A stretch of 15,050 bases of DNA, from contig NZ_CAIP01000034.1 in assembly GCF_000297435.1 (NCBI RefSeq), positions 1 through 15,050 on the forward strand, written 5' to 3'. The DNA comes from Microcystis sp. T1-4 (GTDB lineage: Bacteria > Cyanobacteriota > Cyanobacteriia > Cyanobacteriales > Microcystaceae). The stretch's first letter is position 1. Every line of letters begins with the position of its first letter. The position numbers and the translations under genes are program-made. Below the pieces are notes generated by a model. The model was not told where the DNA came from, did no database searches, and worked only from the letters and a program-made list of their open reading frames with translations. Below are positions 7,021 through 14,963 of the stretch, piece by piece.

Positions 7021-7404
7021 TCAGTTTTTTGAAAGATTTTCTAAATAAACCAATAAATCGGCCATAGCTTGAGGATCAGGCTGAAATTTCGGCATTGGCG
7101 GGGTTTTACCGCTAATTACCTGTTCAATCAGACTAATTCTCGATTTTCGATGGGAAACGTCCTCTAAACTTGGTCCAACGATACCATCAGCAAACTGACC
7201 GTGACAAGCAGCACAGTTAATTTGAAAGATTTCGTAACCGCGACTGACATTACCTTGTAGGGATAACACCTCTTTAATGTAGGGATCCGACATCTTAGCC
7301 AGATTAAAGGTGATTAAATAGGTGCTAATCAGGAACAAAACCACGATTATAACCATTGAGAATCGATAAAGCCCGAATTTTGGTTTAAGTAACTGACTAT
7401 TCAC
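7021..7404 (-). CDS. cytM: Cytochrome M-like c-type cytochrome, membrane anchored
   Basis: A monohaem cytochrome c of 127 residues if started at GTG 7404. A short N-terminal segment QLLKPKFGLYR precedes one membrane helix (MVIIVVLFLISTYLITF), then a periplasmic or lumenal c domain with haem motif CAACH and a TPPMPKF motif whose Met is the likely sixth ligand. The overall plan and the GQFADGIVGPSL region fit cyanobacterial cytochrome M, a low-abundance cytochrome linked to respiration and stress. The start is uncertain. The frame is open to TTG 7512, but the added residues look non-conserved. ATG 7356 would start directly at the membrane helix. GTG 7404 keeps the LLKPKFGLYR segment I recall as conserved. 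No candidate has a clear Shine-Dalgarno. Confidence 0.82.
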   Translation of the reverse strand: MNSQLLKPKFGLYRFSMVIIVVLFLISTYLITFNLAKMSDPYIKEVLSLQGNVSRGYEIFQINCAACHGQFADGIVGPSLEDVSHRKSRISLIEQVISGKTPPMPKFQPDPQAMADLLVYLENLSKN

Positions 7405-7540
7405 GAAGGCCGCCAAAGGAAAGATGAGTTTCTCTTTACATTTTGCAACTTTTTGCCCGAAAATTCCACCACCGCTGCTAGAGATAGGGAAATGGGGAAT
7501 AATATAAGGCAAAAGTACATCTTTTTCTAACCCTCTAGCA

Positions 7541-8602
7541 ATGAACCTATTAACCAGACTGGAAGATTGGCCCTATATTATCCTACCTATCACCATCGTC
7601 CTCAGTTTCCTGCTGTTGGGATGGCTCGTAGAAAAGCGCGTTGTCAGTCAACTTTTATCGATTGCCAGAGAAAAAAACCTGCGTTTCTCGGAAGGGGTTT
7701 TACGTTCCCTTCGTGGATTAAGCATACTTTGGTTCGGACTTTTGGGTTTAAATATTGCCCTCTCCCTTCCCAATCTTCCCCTCTTTCCCTACCTGATTCT
7801 CCTGAGCAAAAAATTGCTGCTAGTGGCTTTTTTAGCTTCGGCTACTTGGGTTATTGCTCAATTATCCGTGGAAATATTACGATTTTATACCACGGGAGAT
7901 GATGGCATTTCTTCCCTAACTTCCCTATTTGAATTTCTCGCCAAAGTTCTGATTTTTAGCTGCGGTTTTTTGCTTATTTTAAGCTCGATTGGCATTTCGA
8001 TCACTCCCATGCTTACTGCCTTTGGTATTGGGGGCGTCTCCCTCGGTTTAGCTCTCCAAAATACCCTAGCTAATTTAATGTCAGGGATTAATATTATCAC
8101 TTCTAAAAAAGTTAGACCGGGAGATTATATTGAACTGAGAACTGGAGAAGCTGGTTATGTGCGAGATGTGGATTTAAGATGCACAGTCATCGAAGAAATT
8201 ACCAATAATCTTTTAGTTATTCCCAATGCTCAGATCATTTCTTCTAGTTTCCGTAACTATAGTTTACCGGATAACTCCCTACTGATTCCCGTGGAAGTGG
8301 GCATTAGTTACGATAGTGACTTAGAAAAAGTCGAAAAAGTCACCCTAGAAGTAATGCAAGAAATCGCCCATTTATTGCAACCTAACCTCGGTGACTATCA
8401 ACCCTTTATTCGTTATCATAAATTCGATTACTATAGTATCCTGCTGACGGTTTATCTCAGGGTGGTAGAAGAGGAGTTTTTTCAACACCTCACCATTAAA
8501 CACGAATTTATTAAACTCCTACACCGACGCTATCAGCAAGAAGGAATTAAAATTCCCTATCCGATTTTTTTTCCCTATCCCCCCACTAATCCCCCTAGTT
8601 AA
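7541..8602 (+). CDS. MscS-family small-conductance mechanosensitive channel
   Basis: An inner-membrane channel that opens under membrane tension and releases solutes on osmotic downshock. It has 353 residues, with membrane segments at about 11-31, 56-76, 86-112 and 134-152. The pore helix and following motif (FGIGGVSLGLALQNTLANLM at 161-180, then SGINIITSKKVRPGDYIEL) are the MscS signature. The beta domain follows (GYVRDVDLRCTVI, then VIPNAQIISSSFRNYS), then an alpha/beta C-terminal domain. The C-terminus is Pro-rich. The gene is divergent from the cytochrome gene, and its own ribosome binding site is poor. Gating properties and ion preference cannot be read from sequence. Confidence 0.92.
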   Translation: MNLLTRLEDWPYIILPITIVLSFLLLGWLVEKRVVSQLLSIAREKNLRFSEGVLRSLRGLSILWFGLLGLNIALSLPNLPLFPYLILLSKKLLLVAFLASATWVIAQLSVEILRFYTTGDDGISSLTSLFEFLAKVLIFSCGFLLILSSIGISITPMLTAFGIGGVSLGLALQNTLANLMSGINIITSKKVRPGDYIELRTGEAGYVRDVDLRCTVIEEITNNLLVIPNAQIISSSFRNYSLPDNSLLIPVEVGISYDSDLEKVEKVTLEVMQEIAHLLQPNLGDYQPFIRYHKFDYYSILLTVYLRVVEEEFFQHLTIKHEFIKLLHRRYQQEGIKIPYPIFFPYPPTNPPS

Positions 8603-8646
8603 TCTCAATTTGCTATGGCAACCAAAAATTTCAATGCCCGGGCAGC

Positions 8647-9327
8647 TTATAACTGATAATTCTCCTCAAAAAACTTACGGGTCATCGGTTGAGCAACTTC
8701 AAGACCGTGGCCTTCTCCTAGCAATTCTAGGGGTTTTCCTTCCACTTGAATCCAGACTTTAGCATTGGGATCTTTGCCGGTAGTAGTATAGATGATTTGT
8801 GCCAAACGACCGATCAACATATCAGGTCCATCATCATTGCCAAACTCCCGCGAGAGATTAATCTTAATTCCCGTTTTATCTACTTTTAAATCAAGTAATT
8901 TAGTCCCGGGGGGAATAGTAGTCATATCCTGAGGATTGCTTGGACCAGCTAATAGAATCTTCAATACTGCTGTTAACTCTCCCTCGCGGCTATCCGCTTT
9001 TTGAACGGTAATTTCTTGGCTGACTAATTGATTACCCGTATCGGTCACTTTTAACCAATAAACCTGTCGAGTTTCCCTAACAGGAATAGCTGCAGGAGTT
9101 GCTGTCGGATTTGTCTTCACTGGACCAGGAGAAAGCGGTTCAACAATTGGTGATTGACTTATCGGCACCGGACTGGGAGATTCAATCGGGTTTTCACTGG
9201 TTTTCTGGGAGGAAGATAGGTGATGGACGGCAAACCAAGCAGTGGCCCCACCAGCAGTAAATAAAGCGAGGCCGATACCAATTATCCAAGGCAAAGAGAT
9301 TTTATCACTAGAGCGAGAACTAGGCAT
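8647..9327 (-). CDS. GerMN-domain membrane-anchored protein
   Basis: A protein of 226 residues. A short basic N-terminus (SSRSSDK) and one membrane segment (about 13-34) are followed by a Ser/Pro-rich linker (40-85) and a C-terminal GerMN domain (about 90-215): ELTAVLKILLAGPSN, IPPGTKLLDLKVDKTGIKIN, DMLIGRLAQIIYT, then KVWIQVEGKPLELL. GerMN domains occur in spore germination protein GerM and in lipoproteins of non-sporulating bacteria; their role in cyanobacteria is not established, and an envelope or peptidoglycan function is a guess. ATG 9327 lies five bases from a heptamer array, and no Shine-Dalgarno is seen: the leader reads AACTGATAACTGAATT. It is convergent with the MscS gene, 44 bases apart. 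Confidence 0.85.
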   Translation of the reverse strand: MPSSRSSDKISLPWIIGIGLALFTAGGATAWFAVHHLSSSQKTSENPIESPSPVPISQSPIVEPLSPGPVKTNPTATPAAIPVRETRQVYWLKVTDTGNQLVSQEITVQKADSREGELTAVLKILLAGPSNPQDMTTIPPGTKLLDLKVDKTGIKINLSREFGNDDGPDMLIGRLAQIIYTTTGKDPNAKVWIQVEGKPLELLGEGHGLEVAQPMTRKFFEENYQL

Positions 9328-9331
9328 AATT

Positions 9332-9440
9332 CAGTTATCAGTTATCAGTTATCAGTTATCAGTTATCAGTTATCAGTTATCAGTTATCAGTTATCAGTTA
9401 TCAGTTATCAGTTATCAGTTATCAGTTATCAGTTATCAGT
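9332..9440. repeat. Heptamer tandem repeat, 15.6 copies of CAGTTAT
   Basis: Fifteen perfect copies of CAGTTAT (9332-9436) plus CAGT, with no mismatches. On the minus strand, where the adjacent GerMN gene is transcribed, the unit is ATAACTG and places TAA and TGA stops in all three frames. On the plus strand every frame is open and reads QLSVISY repeatedly, which gives a false ORF. It resembles the short tandemly repeated sequences known from cyanobacteria. Perfect copies imply recent expansion and likely length variation between strains. Confidence 0.97.
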
Positions 9441-9507
9441 CGAACGCTTTTATTCTCCCCCCGCAACGCGCACGAAGTGGTCTCCCTACTTCCCCACCAC
9501 CCCACTT

Positions 9508-9528
9508 CATAATTCATAATTCATAATT
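9508..9528. repeat. Three-copy heptamer repeat (CATAATT)
   Basis: Three perfect copies of CATAATT in the same spacer as the long CAGTTAT array, after a C-rich segment that includes the 12-mer CGCAACGCGCAC at 9462-9473. It is a second, shorter heptamer array with an unrelated unit. Confidence 0.88.
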
Positions 9529-9563
9529 CCCACTTCGGATCTCCTGTTTTCCGACCGTTAAAT

Positions 9564-10379
9564 TTAATTGGGGTTCCCCGATCGAGGTTCAATTCTGCCA
9601 AAGGCGGCTATACTCAGCTTATCATCGTCGATCTGCAATTGTAGAAGGCGGGCGATAATTCCTTGTTTCTCGAAGTTTTTTAAATCTAACTGAGTGGATA
9701 TACCCTCGGCAAACCCTTTGAGAAGGCGCGAGGAGATGCGACGACCATTAAGAGTGGCTGTGGGGTCAATAAGCTCGATTTTTCGCCCCTGCACTAGCTT
9801 AAATCCCACTTCTAGGCTAAGATCGAGGCTGGCTGCCGGGCCGTCCGGTCTTTGGGTCTCCAGCTGCAGGCTGAGGGCAACTCGATTATTATTAAGAAAG
9901 TTAAAATTTGCTTGACTAAATTGATATTTTGTGCTGCCCAATTCTTCCCTAGAGGGAATCAGATTATTAATCAGGGTCTGAATTGGTTCTTTGACCGCTG
10001 CCGATTGTAAAGCTTGATTAACATTAGTTTCCGTGAGGACAAGATGCAACGCCCCCGCAGCCGGTCGGCGCAGAGCGGCGGCTAAATTGCCGTTTTTTTG
10101 CTGTAATCGCCGCAAATCGAGGCTAATTGGCTCAGTTTCTAGCTCGATCTTCTCAATGCGAACATCAGCAAGGGGATAAATTCCCCGTGCAGAAATGCGA
10201 ACTCGATCGATTTTGCCTTGCAGAGCCTGATAATTGGGAGTGTTATCGACTCTCACGGCTAATTGTTCCACTTTTTCCACTTGCGAGCGAAGGGTATCGG
10301 CTAAAACCCGATCGATAATTGCCCCTGCGGGAGTTAACAGGGTCAAAACACTAGCGAGAGTGATTGTTAGCCATTCCAT
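9564..10379 (-). CDS. DUF2993 (LmeA-like) protein
   Basis: A protein of 271 residues with a hydrophobic N-terminus (residues 4-23) that may act as a signal or anchor. The body matches the DUF2993 pattern: VEQLAVRVDNTPNYQALQGK, DRVRISARGIYPLADVRIEK, then ELETEPISLDL. DUF2993 includes mycobacterial LmeA, a phospholipid-binding periplasmic protein needed for lipomannan elongation; a lipid-binding envelope role is therefore plausible but not shown in cyanobacteria. It starts seven bases after the stop of the small upstream gene, so the two form an operon read away from the lycopene cyclase gene. Confidence 0.85.
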   Translation of the reverse strand: MEWLTITLASVLTLLTPAGAIIDRVLADTLRSQVEKVEQLAVRVDNTPNYQALQGKIDRVRISARGIYPLADVRIEKIELETEPISLDLRRLQQKNGNLAAALRRPAAGALHLVLTETNVNQALQSAAVKEPIQTLINNLIPSREELGSTKYQFSQANFNFLNNNRVALSLQLETQRPDGPAASLDLSLEVGFKLVQGRKIELIDPTATLNGRRISSRLLKGFAEGISTQLDLKNFEKQGIIARLLQLQIDDDKLSIAAFGRIEPRSGNPN

Positions 10380-10386
10380 CGCTCAA

Positions 10387-10629
10387 CTACATCCATCCGG
10401 CTAAATTTTGCCAAGCATTAGTCAAAAGCTGACTTAACCAACGTCGCTGCACTTGATCTAAAATCGGGTCTTCTGCGAGAATTTCTTCAGTCAGATCATC
10501 TAGAGATTGACCCTGAGCGCGGGCCATTCTAATAATTCCCGCAATCACAGCAGCGATCATCTCCTCATCGACGGGACGCTGTCGGAGGGCGGCAATTTCT
10601 TCGGGGGTAGTCGGGATAGGATAATTCAT
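10387..10629 (-). CDS. Small conserved-looking hypothetical protein (80 aa)
   Basis: The 80 residues begin MNYPIPTTPEEIAALRQRPV. The protein is predicted helical throughout, acidic in the middle (DDLTEEILAEDPILD) and ends with Trp-rich amphipathic sequence (WLSQLLTNAWQNLAGWM). There is no signal peptide or known motif. A Shine-Dalgarno AGGA lies ten bases before ATG 10629. It is the first gene of a probable two-gene operon with the DUF2993 gene seven bases downstream. I do not recognise the family. Good codon structure, a ribosome site and tight spacing argue it is real. Confidence 0.75.
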   Translation of the reverse strand: MNYPIPTTPEEIAALRQRPVDEEMIAAVIAGIIRMARAQGQSLDDLTEEILAEDPILDQVQRRWLSQLLTNAWQNLAGWM

Positions 10630-10668
10630 AATCAGATGGTCCTGGCTGTGTATTAATCTAGATATGTA

Positions 10669-10697
10669 AAGTTTTTTTAACTTTTTTCAGAAAACTT
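10669..10697. promoter_or_regulatory. AT-rich hairpin in divergent promoter region
   Basis: AAGTTTT (10669-10675) and AAAACTT (10691-10697) form a 7-base inverted repeat in the 121-base spacer between the divergent hypothetical gene and the lycopene cyclase gene. Both promoters must lie here. I see no convincing -35/-10 pair, so this may be an operator, a curved A/T tract or chance. Confidence 0.25.
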
Positions 10698-10750
10698 TTT
10701 GTGTAGTCTAGCGTAATCAGACGATTTTTGGGTGTAATAGCTAAATCAAG

Positions 10751-12715
10751 ATGAGAGAAATCCTTTACAGAGAAATTCCGACTCCCGACTCGATCGCCGT
10801 TTGTCAGTGGTTACAATCCGATTGGCAACCTGCCAGCGGTGTCAAGACAAATACACCTAACGGGGTGAGATTGCGCTTATCGGAGGCGATCGAATTGTCG
10901 ATCTTTGTCTGGACGCTGCAACGGACTACTTATTTAAAAGTTTTCCGCTGGGGTCAGCGATCGCATAATCAAGAAACATCCCTGACTCAGCAGCTTGATC
11001 GAGCTTTACAAAAGCGTTTTCCGCCGCAGTATAACACGATACCAAACATCGATCAAAAAAATCACTCAATTTTTACAGATTTAGAAGCGGACTACCCCCT
11101 AACGGTTCACTACTTCCGCAAAATGCCCCAAGGGGAGGCGGACTTAGGACGCTTGTACTGGTGGGAAAAACGTTGGCGCGACAGTGCCAAAAATCCCCAA
11201 CAACCGCAGCCGGTAATTTTCTCCAGCAGTGAGGAAAATGAGCATCCCATCGCCTACGACTTAATTTATATTGGTGGTGCCTTGGGGGCAATTCATGCGG
11301 CACAGATGGCCAAATTAGGTTATCGAGTCCTCCTAGTAGAAAGACTGCCTTTCGGACGGATGAATCGGGAATGGAATATCTCTCGATCGGAGTTTCAAAG
11401 TTTAATTAATTTAGGCCTATTTACCGCCGAGGAATTCGAGGAATTAATCTTCCAAGAATACCTCGATGGCTTTAATAAGTTTTTTGATGGCAATAATCCC
11501 CCCCATCTAAAAGCCCAAATTCTCCATACTCCCACGGTTTTAAATATCGCCATTAATTCCGATCAATTGCTGCAATCCTGCGGTAAAAAAATACAGAATC
11601 ATGGCGGTAAAATTCTCGATCAAACGGAATTTATCAAGGCTGATATTACCGCCAATAGTGTTACTATCACCATCAATCATGGTGGAGAAATTCAACAGAT
11701 CAAAGGCCGTTTATTGATTGATGCTATGGGTTCCGCCTCTCCCATCGCTTGGCAATTAAACGGAGTGCGTGCCTTTGATAGTGTCTGTCCGACGGTGGGG
11801 GCAGTAGTAGAAGGATTCGAGCCAGTGGTGTGGGATTCTCACTATGGCGATGTCTTAAATTCCCATGGCGATATTTCTAAAGGCAGACAACTTATTTGGG
11901 AATTGTTTCCGGGGGAAGGAAAAGAATTAACTTTCTATCTATTTCACTATCATCAAGTCCATCCCGATAACCCCGGTTCTCTGTTGGAAATGTACGAAGA
12001 TTTCTTTACTATTCTGCCAGAATATCGACAGTGTGACCCAGAAAAATTAACTTGGAAAAAACCAACTTTTGGTTATATACCAGGGCATTTCAGCACAGGA
12101 AAAAAAGATCGAATTGTCTCCTTTGACCGCATTTTGGCCATCGGTGATGCCGCCTCCCTGCAATCACCCTTAATCTTTACTGGATTCGGTTCTTTGGTGC
12201 GTAATTTAGAGCGCTTAACCCATCTTTTGGATACCGCATTGAAACACGATTTACTAACAGCTAAAGACCTAGAAAATGTGCGGGCCTATCAAAGTAATGT
12301 GGCGGTAACTTGGTTATTTTCTAAAGGAATGATGGTTCCCACAGGAAAAACCTTACCACCCCAAAGAATTAACGCCATGTTAAACACATTTTTCGGTTTA
12401 TTGGCCGACGAACCGCCGGAGGTTTCCGAAACCTTTATTAAGGATAAAACCGATTGGTTAACCTTTAGCCGTTTAGCAATTAAAGCGGCCAGAAAAAACC
12501 CCGCTTTACTGTTATGGATAGCAGAAATGGCCGGCAGTCAGGATTTAATTCGTTGGTTGGGTTCCTATCTCGATTTTAGCCTTGATGGAGTCAAAAATCT
12601 GCTTTTTGGTTCCTGGTTTCCCCAATGGTTAAAAAACTCGCAAAGTTGGCTAGAAAAGGACAATCCTCGCCTCTGGTTAAAGCTATTGAGTTTTAATTAT
12701 GGACTAAGACATTAA
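10751..12715 (+). CDS. cruA: CruA-type lycopene cyclase (FAD-binding)
   Basis: A carotenoid pathway enzyme expected to cyclise the ends of lycopene to give gamma- and beta-carotene, probably at the membrane. It has 654 residues. Seen: a 165-residue N-terminal extension; a dinucleotide-binding motif DLIYIGGALGAIHAAQMAK (170-188) ending in Glu197 of VER; the EWNISR hallmark (207-212) shared by CruA and CruP; LLIDAMGSASPIAW (321-334); and a second FAD motif RILAIGDAASLQSPLIFTGF (460-479). The FDGNNPPHLKAQILHTPTVL region and full length fit cyanobacterial CruA better than plant CruP as I recall them. A CruP assignment is the main alternative. The gene is divergent from the small hypothetical/DUF2993 operon, with no neighbouring carotenoid gene. 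Confidence 0.83.
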   Translation: MREILYREIPTPDSIAVCQWLQSDWQPASGVKTNTPNGVRLRLSEAIELSIFVWTLQRTTYLKVFRWGQRSHNQETSLTQQLDRALQKRFPPQYNTIPNIDQKNHSIFTDLEADYPLTVHYFRKMPQGEADLGRLYWWEKRWRDSAKNPQQPQPVIFSSSEENEHPIAYDLIYIGGALGAIHAAQMAKLGYRVLLVERLPFGRMNREWNISRSEFQSLINLGLFTAEEFEELIFQEYLDGFNKFFDGNNPPHLKAQILHTPTVLNIAINSDQLLQSCGKKIQNHGGKILDQTEFIKADITANSVTITINHGGEIQQIKGRLLIDAMGSASPIAWQLNGVRAFDSVCPTVGAVVEGFEPVVWDSHYGDVLNSHGDISKGRQLIWELFPGEGKELTFYLFHYHQVHPDNPGSLLEMYEDFFTILPEYRQCDPEKLTWKKPTFGYIPGHFSTGKKDRIVSFDRILAIGDAASLQSPLIFTGFGSLVRNLERLTHLLDTALKHDLLTAKDLENVRAYQSNVAVTWLFSKGMMVPTGKTLPPQRINAMLNTFFGLLADEPPEVSETFIKDKTDWLTFSRLAIKAARKNPALLLWIAEMAGSQDLIRWLGSYLDFSLDGVKNLLFGSWFPQWLKNSQSWLEKDNPRLWLKLLSFNYGLRH

Positions 12716-12821
12716 GTAGGGGCTCTTCTAGGTTCTGTGTGATAAGTTTAATTGACATAGGATCGATCGATCTTTGTGTCCTTTGTGTCTTTGTGGTTCG
12801 TTCCACCCCCTCGCTCTTGAG

Positions 12822-12843
12822 AAATGTATCTTAGAATACATTT
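12822..12843. other. Perfect 8-base inverted repeat (AAATGTAT/ATACATTT)
   Basis: AAATGTAT at 12822-12829 and ATACATTT at 12836-12843 are separated by CTTAGA. It lies between the convergent cyclase and hydrolase genes. As RNA it makes a weak, A/U-only stem. It could be part of a bidirectional terminator or a protein site. The same spacer has GATCGATCGATC at 12761 and a CTTTGTGTC near-repeat at 12772-12789. Confidence 0.35.
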
Positions 12844-12911
12844 TACCCACCAAAGCTGGGAGAGCCAAGTAGGAGACTCCGAGACAGCTATCAGGGATCA
12901 GATTTGAGTTT

Positions 12912-12935
12912 TTAACTCACTGTTTGTGGAGTTAA
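12912..12935. terminator. Possible hairpin downstream of the alpha/beta hydrolase gene
   Basis: TTAACTC (12912-12918) pairs with GAGTTAA (12929-12935). CAC/GTG can extend the stem inward if one base bulges. It lies about 40 bases past the stop of the minus-strand hydrolase gene. It lacks a clean U tract on either strand, so a Rho-independent terminator is only possible. Confidence 0.3.
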
Positions 12936-12977
12936 GAAACTGTTGGAAAAGTTCAAGAATGCGCTTACCTACAGGTT

Positions 12978-13829
12978 CTAACCGCGATGCTGATTTAAAA
13001 TAGCCATCATCTTTTCAGCTACCGCAGTTGTTTGTTCCAGCATGGCAAAATGACCACAATCGGATAACTCAATCACGTTGCTGCCAGTTTCAAACAAAGG
13101 ATGAAAACTGGCCAGATGGTTAACGTACTTAACCTCCATAATCGTATCCTCTTTCCCCGCCAGAAAATAGACCGGTTGCGGGAGACGGGAGACAATCTGG
13201 GGTAAAAGATGAACTTCGCTGATAGTAGTAGTTTCCAAAAGTGACCCTAGGGCCGCTTGGTAATCGGCCCGGACAAAATCAATCACGCGCTGTTTGCCCC
13301 ATTTTTTACCTAGGGTTTGCTTGACCATCATCCGCGAGAATAAAAGATCAATAAAGGGAACACGGGGCAACCAAGAGGGTCTTTTCTGTAAAATCTGTCT
13401 TCCGGCCTCTCGAAAGCGCTCAAATTCCTCCTTTAGATAGATGCCACCCCCAGCATTCATACAGATTACCCCTTTAATCCGTTCAGGACAGCTATCTGCA
13501 GCCCACAAAGCAACACTACCACCGAGGGAATGACCGACTAACCAAGCAGCATCGAGGTTTAAGCGGTTAAGAAGGGTAATAACGTCTTGGGAGTAGGATT
13601 CAAGGTTATAACTGCTAGGAGGACTGTTAGAGGTGATTTTTTGGGAGTCGCCAAAGCCCCGGAGATCGTAAACTAGACAGGGATAATCCGGGGAGAGAAT
13701 ATCTACCAAAGGCTGCCAGTAGTGACGACTCAGCAGCCAACCGTGTATAAAGACTAAAACCGGTTTATCCGCTTGGGGCGAAAATAACTCGTAACTGTGG
13801 GATACTCCCGATATGTCGATGGTTGCCAT
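12978..13829 (-). CDS. Alpha/beta hydrolase
   Basis: The protein has 283 residues. Seen: oxyanion motif HGW (29-31), DLRGFGDS (55-62), nucleophile elbow GHSLGG with Ser101, Asp228 in AGKEDTI and His260 in DCGHFAMLE. The triad is complete and the fold is typical, with a cap region around 130-210. No signal peptide is seen, so it is probably cytosolic. The substrate is unknown: esterases, lactonases, haloperoxidase-like and C-C hydrolases share this plan. It is convergent with the lycopene cyclase gene and stands alone. Confidence 0.9.
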   Translation of the reverse strand: MATIDISGVSHSYELFSPQADKPVLVFIHGWLLSRHYWQPLVDILSPDYPCLVYDLRGFGDSQKITSNSPPSSYNLESYSQDVITLLNRLNLDAAWLVGHSLGGSVALWAADSCPERIKGVICMNAGGGIYLKEEFERFREAGRQILQKRPSWLPRVPFIDLLFSRMMVKQTLGKKWGKQRVIDFVRADYQAALGSLLETTTISEVHLLPQIVSRLPQPVYFLAGKEDTIMEVKYVNHLASFHPLFETGSNVIELSDCGHFAMLEQTTAVAEKMMAILNQHRG

Positions 13830-14060
13830 ATAATCAATCTCAACCTAAATTAAACCGTTGATAGGGGTTACTAGGGAAACTTCTAGAGAAAAAAAGGTGT
13901 ATTTAGCCTTGTTTATAGAGCAAAATCGGGCAAGCTTAGGATATTCCCCCGATAGCTGATGACTCACCACTATAGACAATTTTAAAAGCTTCTACTCAAG
14001 TATAAAACACTGGAGATACCCCCCTAAAATAGGATGAAAACCCTAGACCAGGATTCATCT

Positions 14061-14513
14061 ATGAAATGCGATCGCTTTTTGACTCTTTCCCTACTGTTAA
14101 GTCTGGGATTAGCTTTTCCCCCCTCTCTACCCGCTCAAAATCCCCCCGCTACCACCTTTCAACCCGGTCCTTGGCAGCCGGTGGCTAGGGTGAATACCAG
14201 TCGTCCCGTGCAGATCAAAATCATCAATCAAACCGATATTGACCTCAATTATGACCTATCGGCCAATATTAATTCCTCTCCCCAATTATTATCTCCCAGT
14301 GCGGAGACAACCCTAAGAGGTTTGATAATTCCAGCATATATTCTGATTAATCGGGCTAATGCCGCCGCAGATTCCTATTCTTCTAGTTTAATCTATGCCG
14401 TCGAGGTCAATGATGATAATTTAGTCACGATTACTGTCACCAAAGTTCCGGGGAGTACCCCTGGTTATACCACTTTTAACATCAATCAACAGGGTGCTAT
14501 TTATATTTACTAG
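14061..14513 (+). CDS. Small secreted hypothetical protein
   Basis: The protein has 150 residues from ATG 14061. This start is preferred over ATG 14034 because AGGA sits seven bases upstream and the protein then opens with a clean signal peptide: MKCDR, hydrophobic FLTLSLLLSLGLAF, then SLPAQ with likely cleavage after Ala25. The mature part looks beta-rich: VQIKIINQTDIDLNYDL, VEVNDDNLVTITVTKVPG, then TTFNINQQGAIYIY. It has few charges and no cysteine in the mature region. I do not recognise the family. The pattern of a polypeptide backbone meeting solvent through Asn, Thr and Ser suggests a small periplasmic or extracellular beta-sandwich. A HIP1 site (14068-14075) lies inside the signal sequence. 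Confidence 0.75.
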   Translation: MKCDRFLTLSLLLSLGLAFPPSLPAQNPPATTFQPGPWQPVARVNTSRPVQIKIINQTDIDLNYDLSANINSSPQLLSPSAETTLRGLIIPAYILINRANAAADSYSSSLIYAVEVNDDNLVTITVTKVPGSTPGYTTFNINQQGAIYIY

Positions 14514-14560
14514 CTCTAGCTTAAAAAGTAATTTTGACCGACTAAAAATTAAATTGATTG

Positions 14561-14715
14561 GGAACCGGTTCTTTTCTCGTTCCAAGCTTCTACCTTGCAA
14601 TGATACAAGGGAGAGTATCCCTTCCCTCCCTGATGGGTTATGCAAGAGGTGAAACTTCTGGAAATGCGTTGCCACGGAGACCCTTGCAACGAGGTATTCC
14701 GTCCCAAATCTGGAC
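14561..14715. repeat. Degenerate palindromic intergenic repeat
   Basis: The segment from CTCGTTCCAAGCTTC to about GGTATTCCGTCCC contains nested hairpins: AAGGGA/TCCCTT (14607-14612 and 14618-14623) and CGTTGC/GCAACG either side of CACGGAGACCCTT. Elements with CTCGTTCC and GGAATGCGTTGCCACGGAG-like segments are frequent between cyanobacterial genes, as I recall. This copy looks degenerate. A 98-residue minus-strand ORF across it is not convincing. Apart from this repeat and the transposon end, the 450 bases from 14514 to 14963 show no gene. Confidence 0.45.
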
Positions 14716-14859
14716 AATTATCGAGGCAATAAAACTGACTACCCTGCCATAAAAACTCAAAAAAACTGTATTAAAATTAGCAGAAATGGGCAAAAAAAAG
14801 AATAGAATGTACGAATGTGCGCTGCATCTTTTGGCTTCACTTAACCTAACTTCACATAA

Positions 14860-14963
14860 GAAAATTTCCCGATGAAAGTCACCGTCGTATCTTTTAACAA
14901 ACCGCTCAACTAAACTTACTCAAACTTACTTAAAAGCCTGAAAGCTTAGTCATTCCTAGTGGA
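14860..14963 (-). ncRNA. Possible right end and guide-RNA (omega RNA) region of a TnpB element
   Basis: Immediately downstream of the tnpB-like stop on the minus strand is a non-coding stretch with two 10-base units AGTAAGTTTG/AGTAAGTTTA, the segment TTGAGCGG, and GTGAAG twice 15 bases apart. In IS200/IS605 elements the 3' end of tnpB and the right end encode the RNA that guides TnpB, with the guide taken from flanking DNA. By position this stretch should hold that RNA. I could not fix the element's end or the RNA fold. Confidence 0.3.

Noticed and set aside
8635..8644. TGCCCGGGCA palindrome between convergent mscS and GerMN genes, as a terminator
   Set aside because: It has no loop and no U tract on either strand; too short to support a terminator call.
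9242..9526. Plus-strand ORF containing repeated QLSVISY
   Set aside because: It arises because the CAGTTAT heptamer has no stop on the plus strand. It overlaps the GerMN gene in antisense and has no ribosome site.
14421..14717. Minus-strand ORF of 98 residues
   Set aside because: It overlaps the end of the secreted protein gene and a hairpin-rich repeat, has no ribosome site and no recognisable protein pattern.
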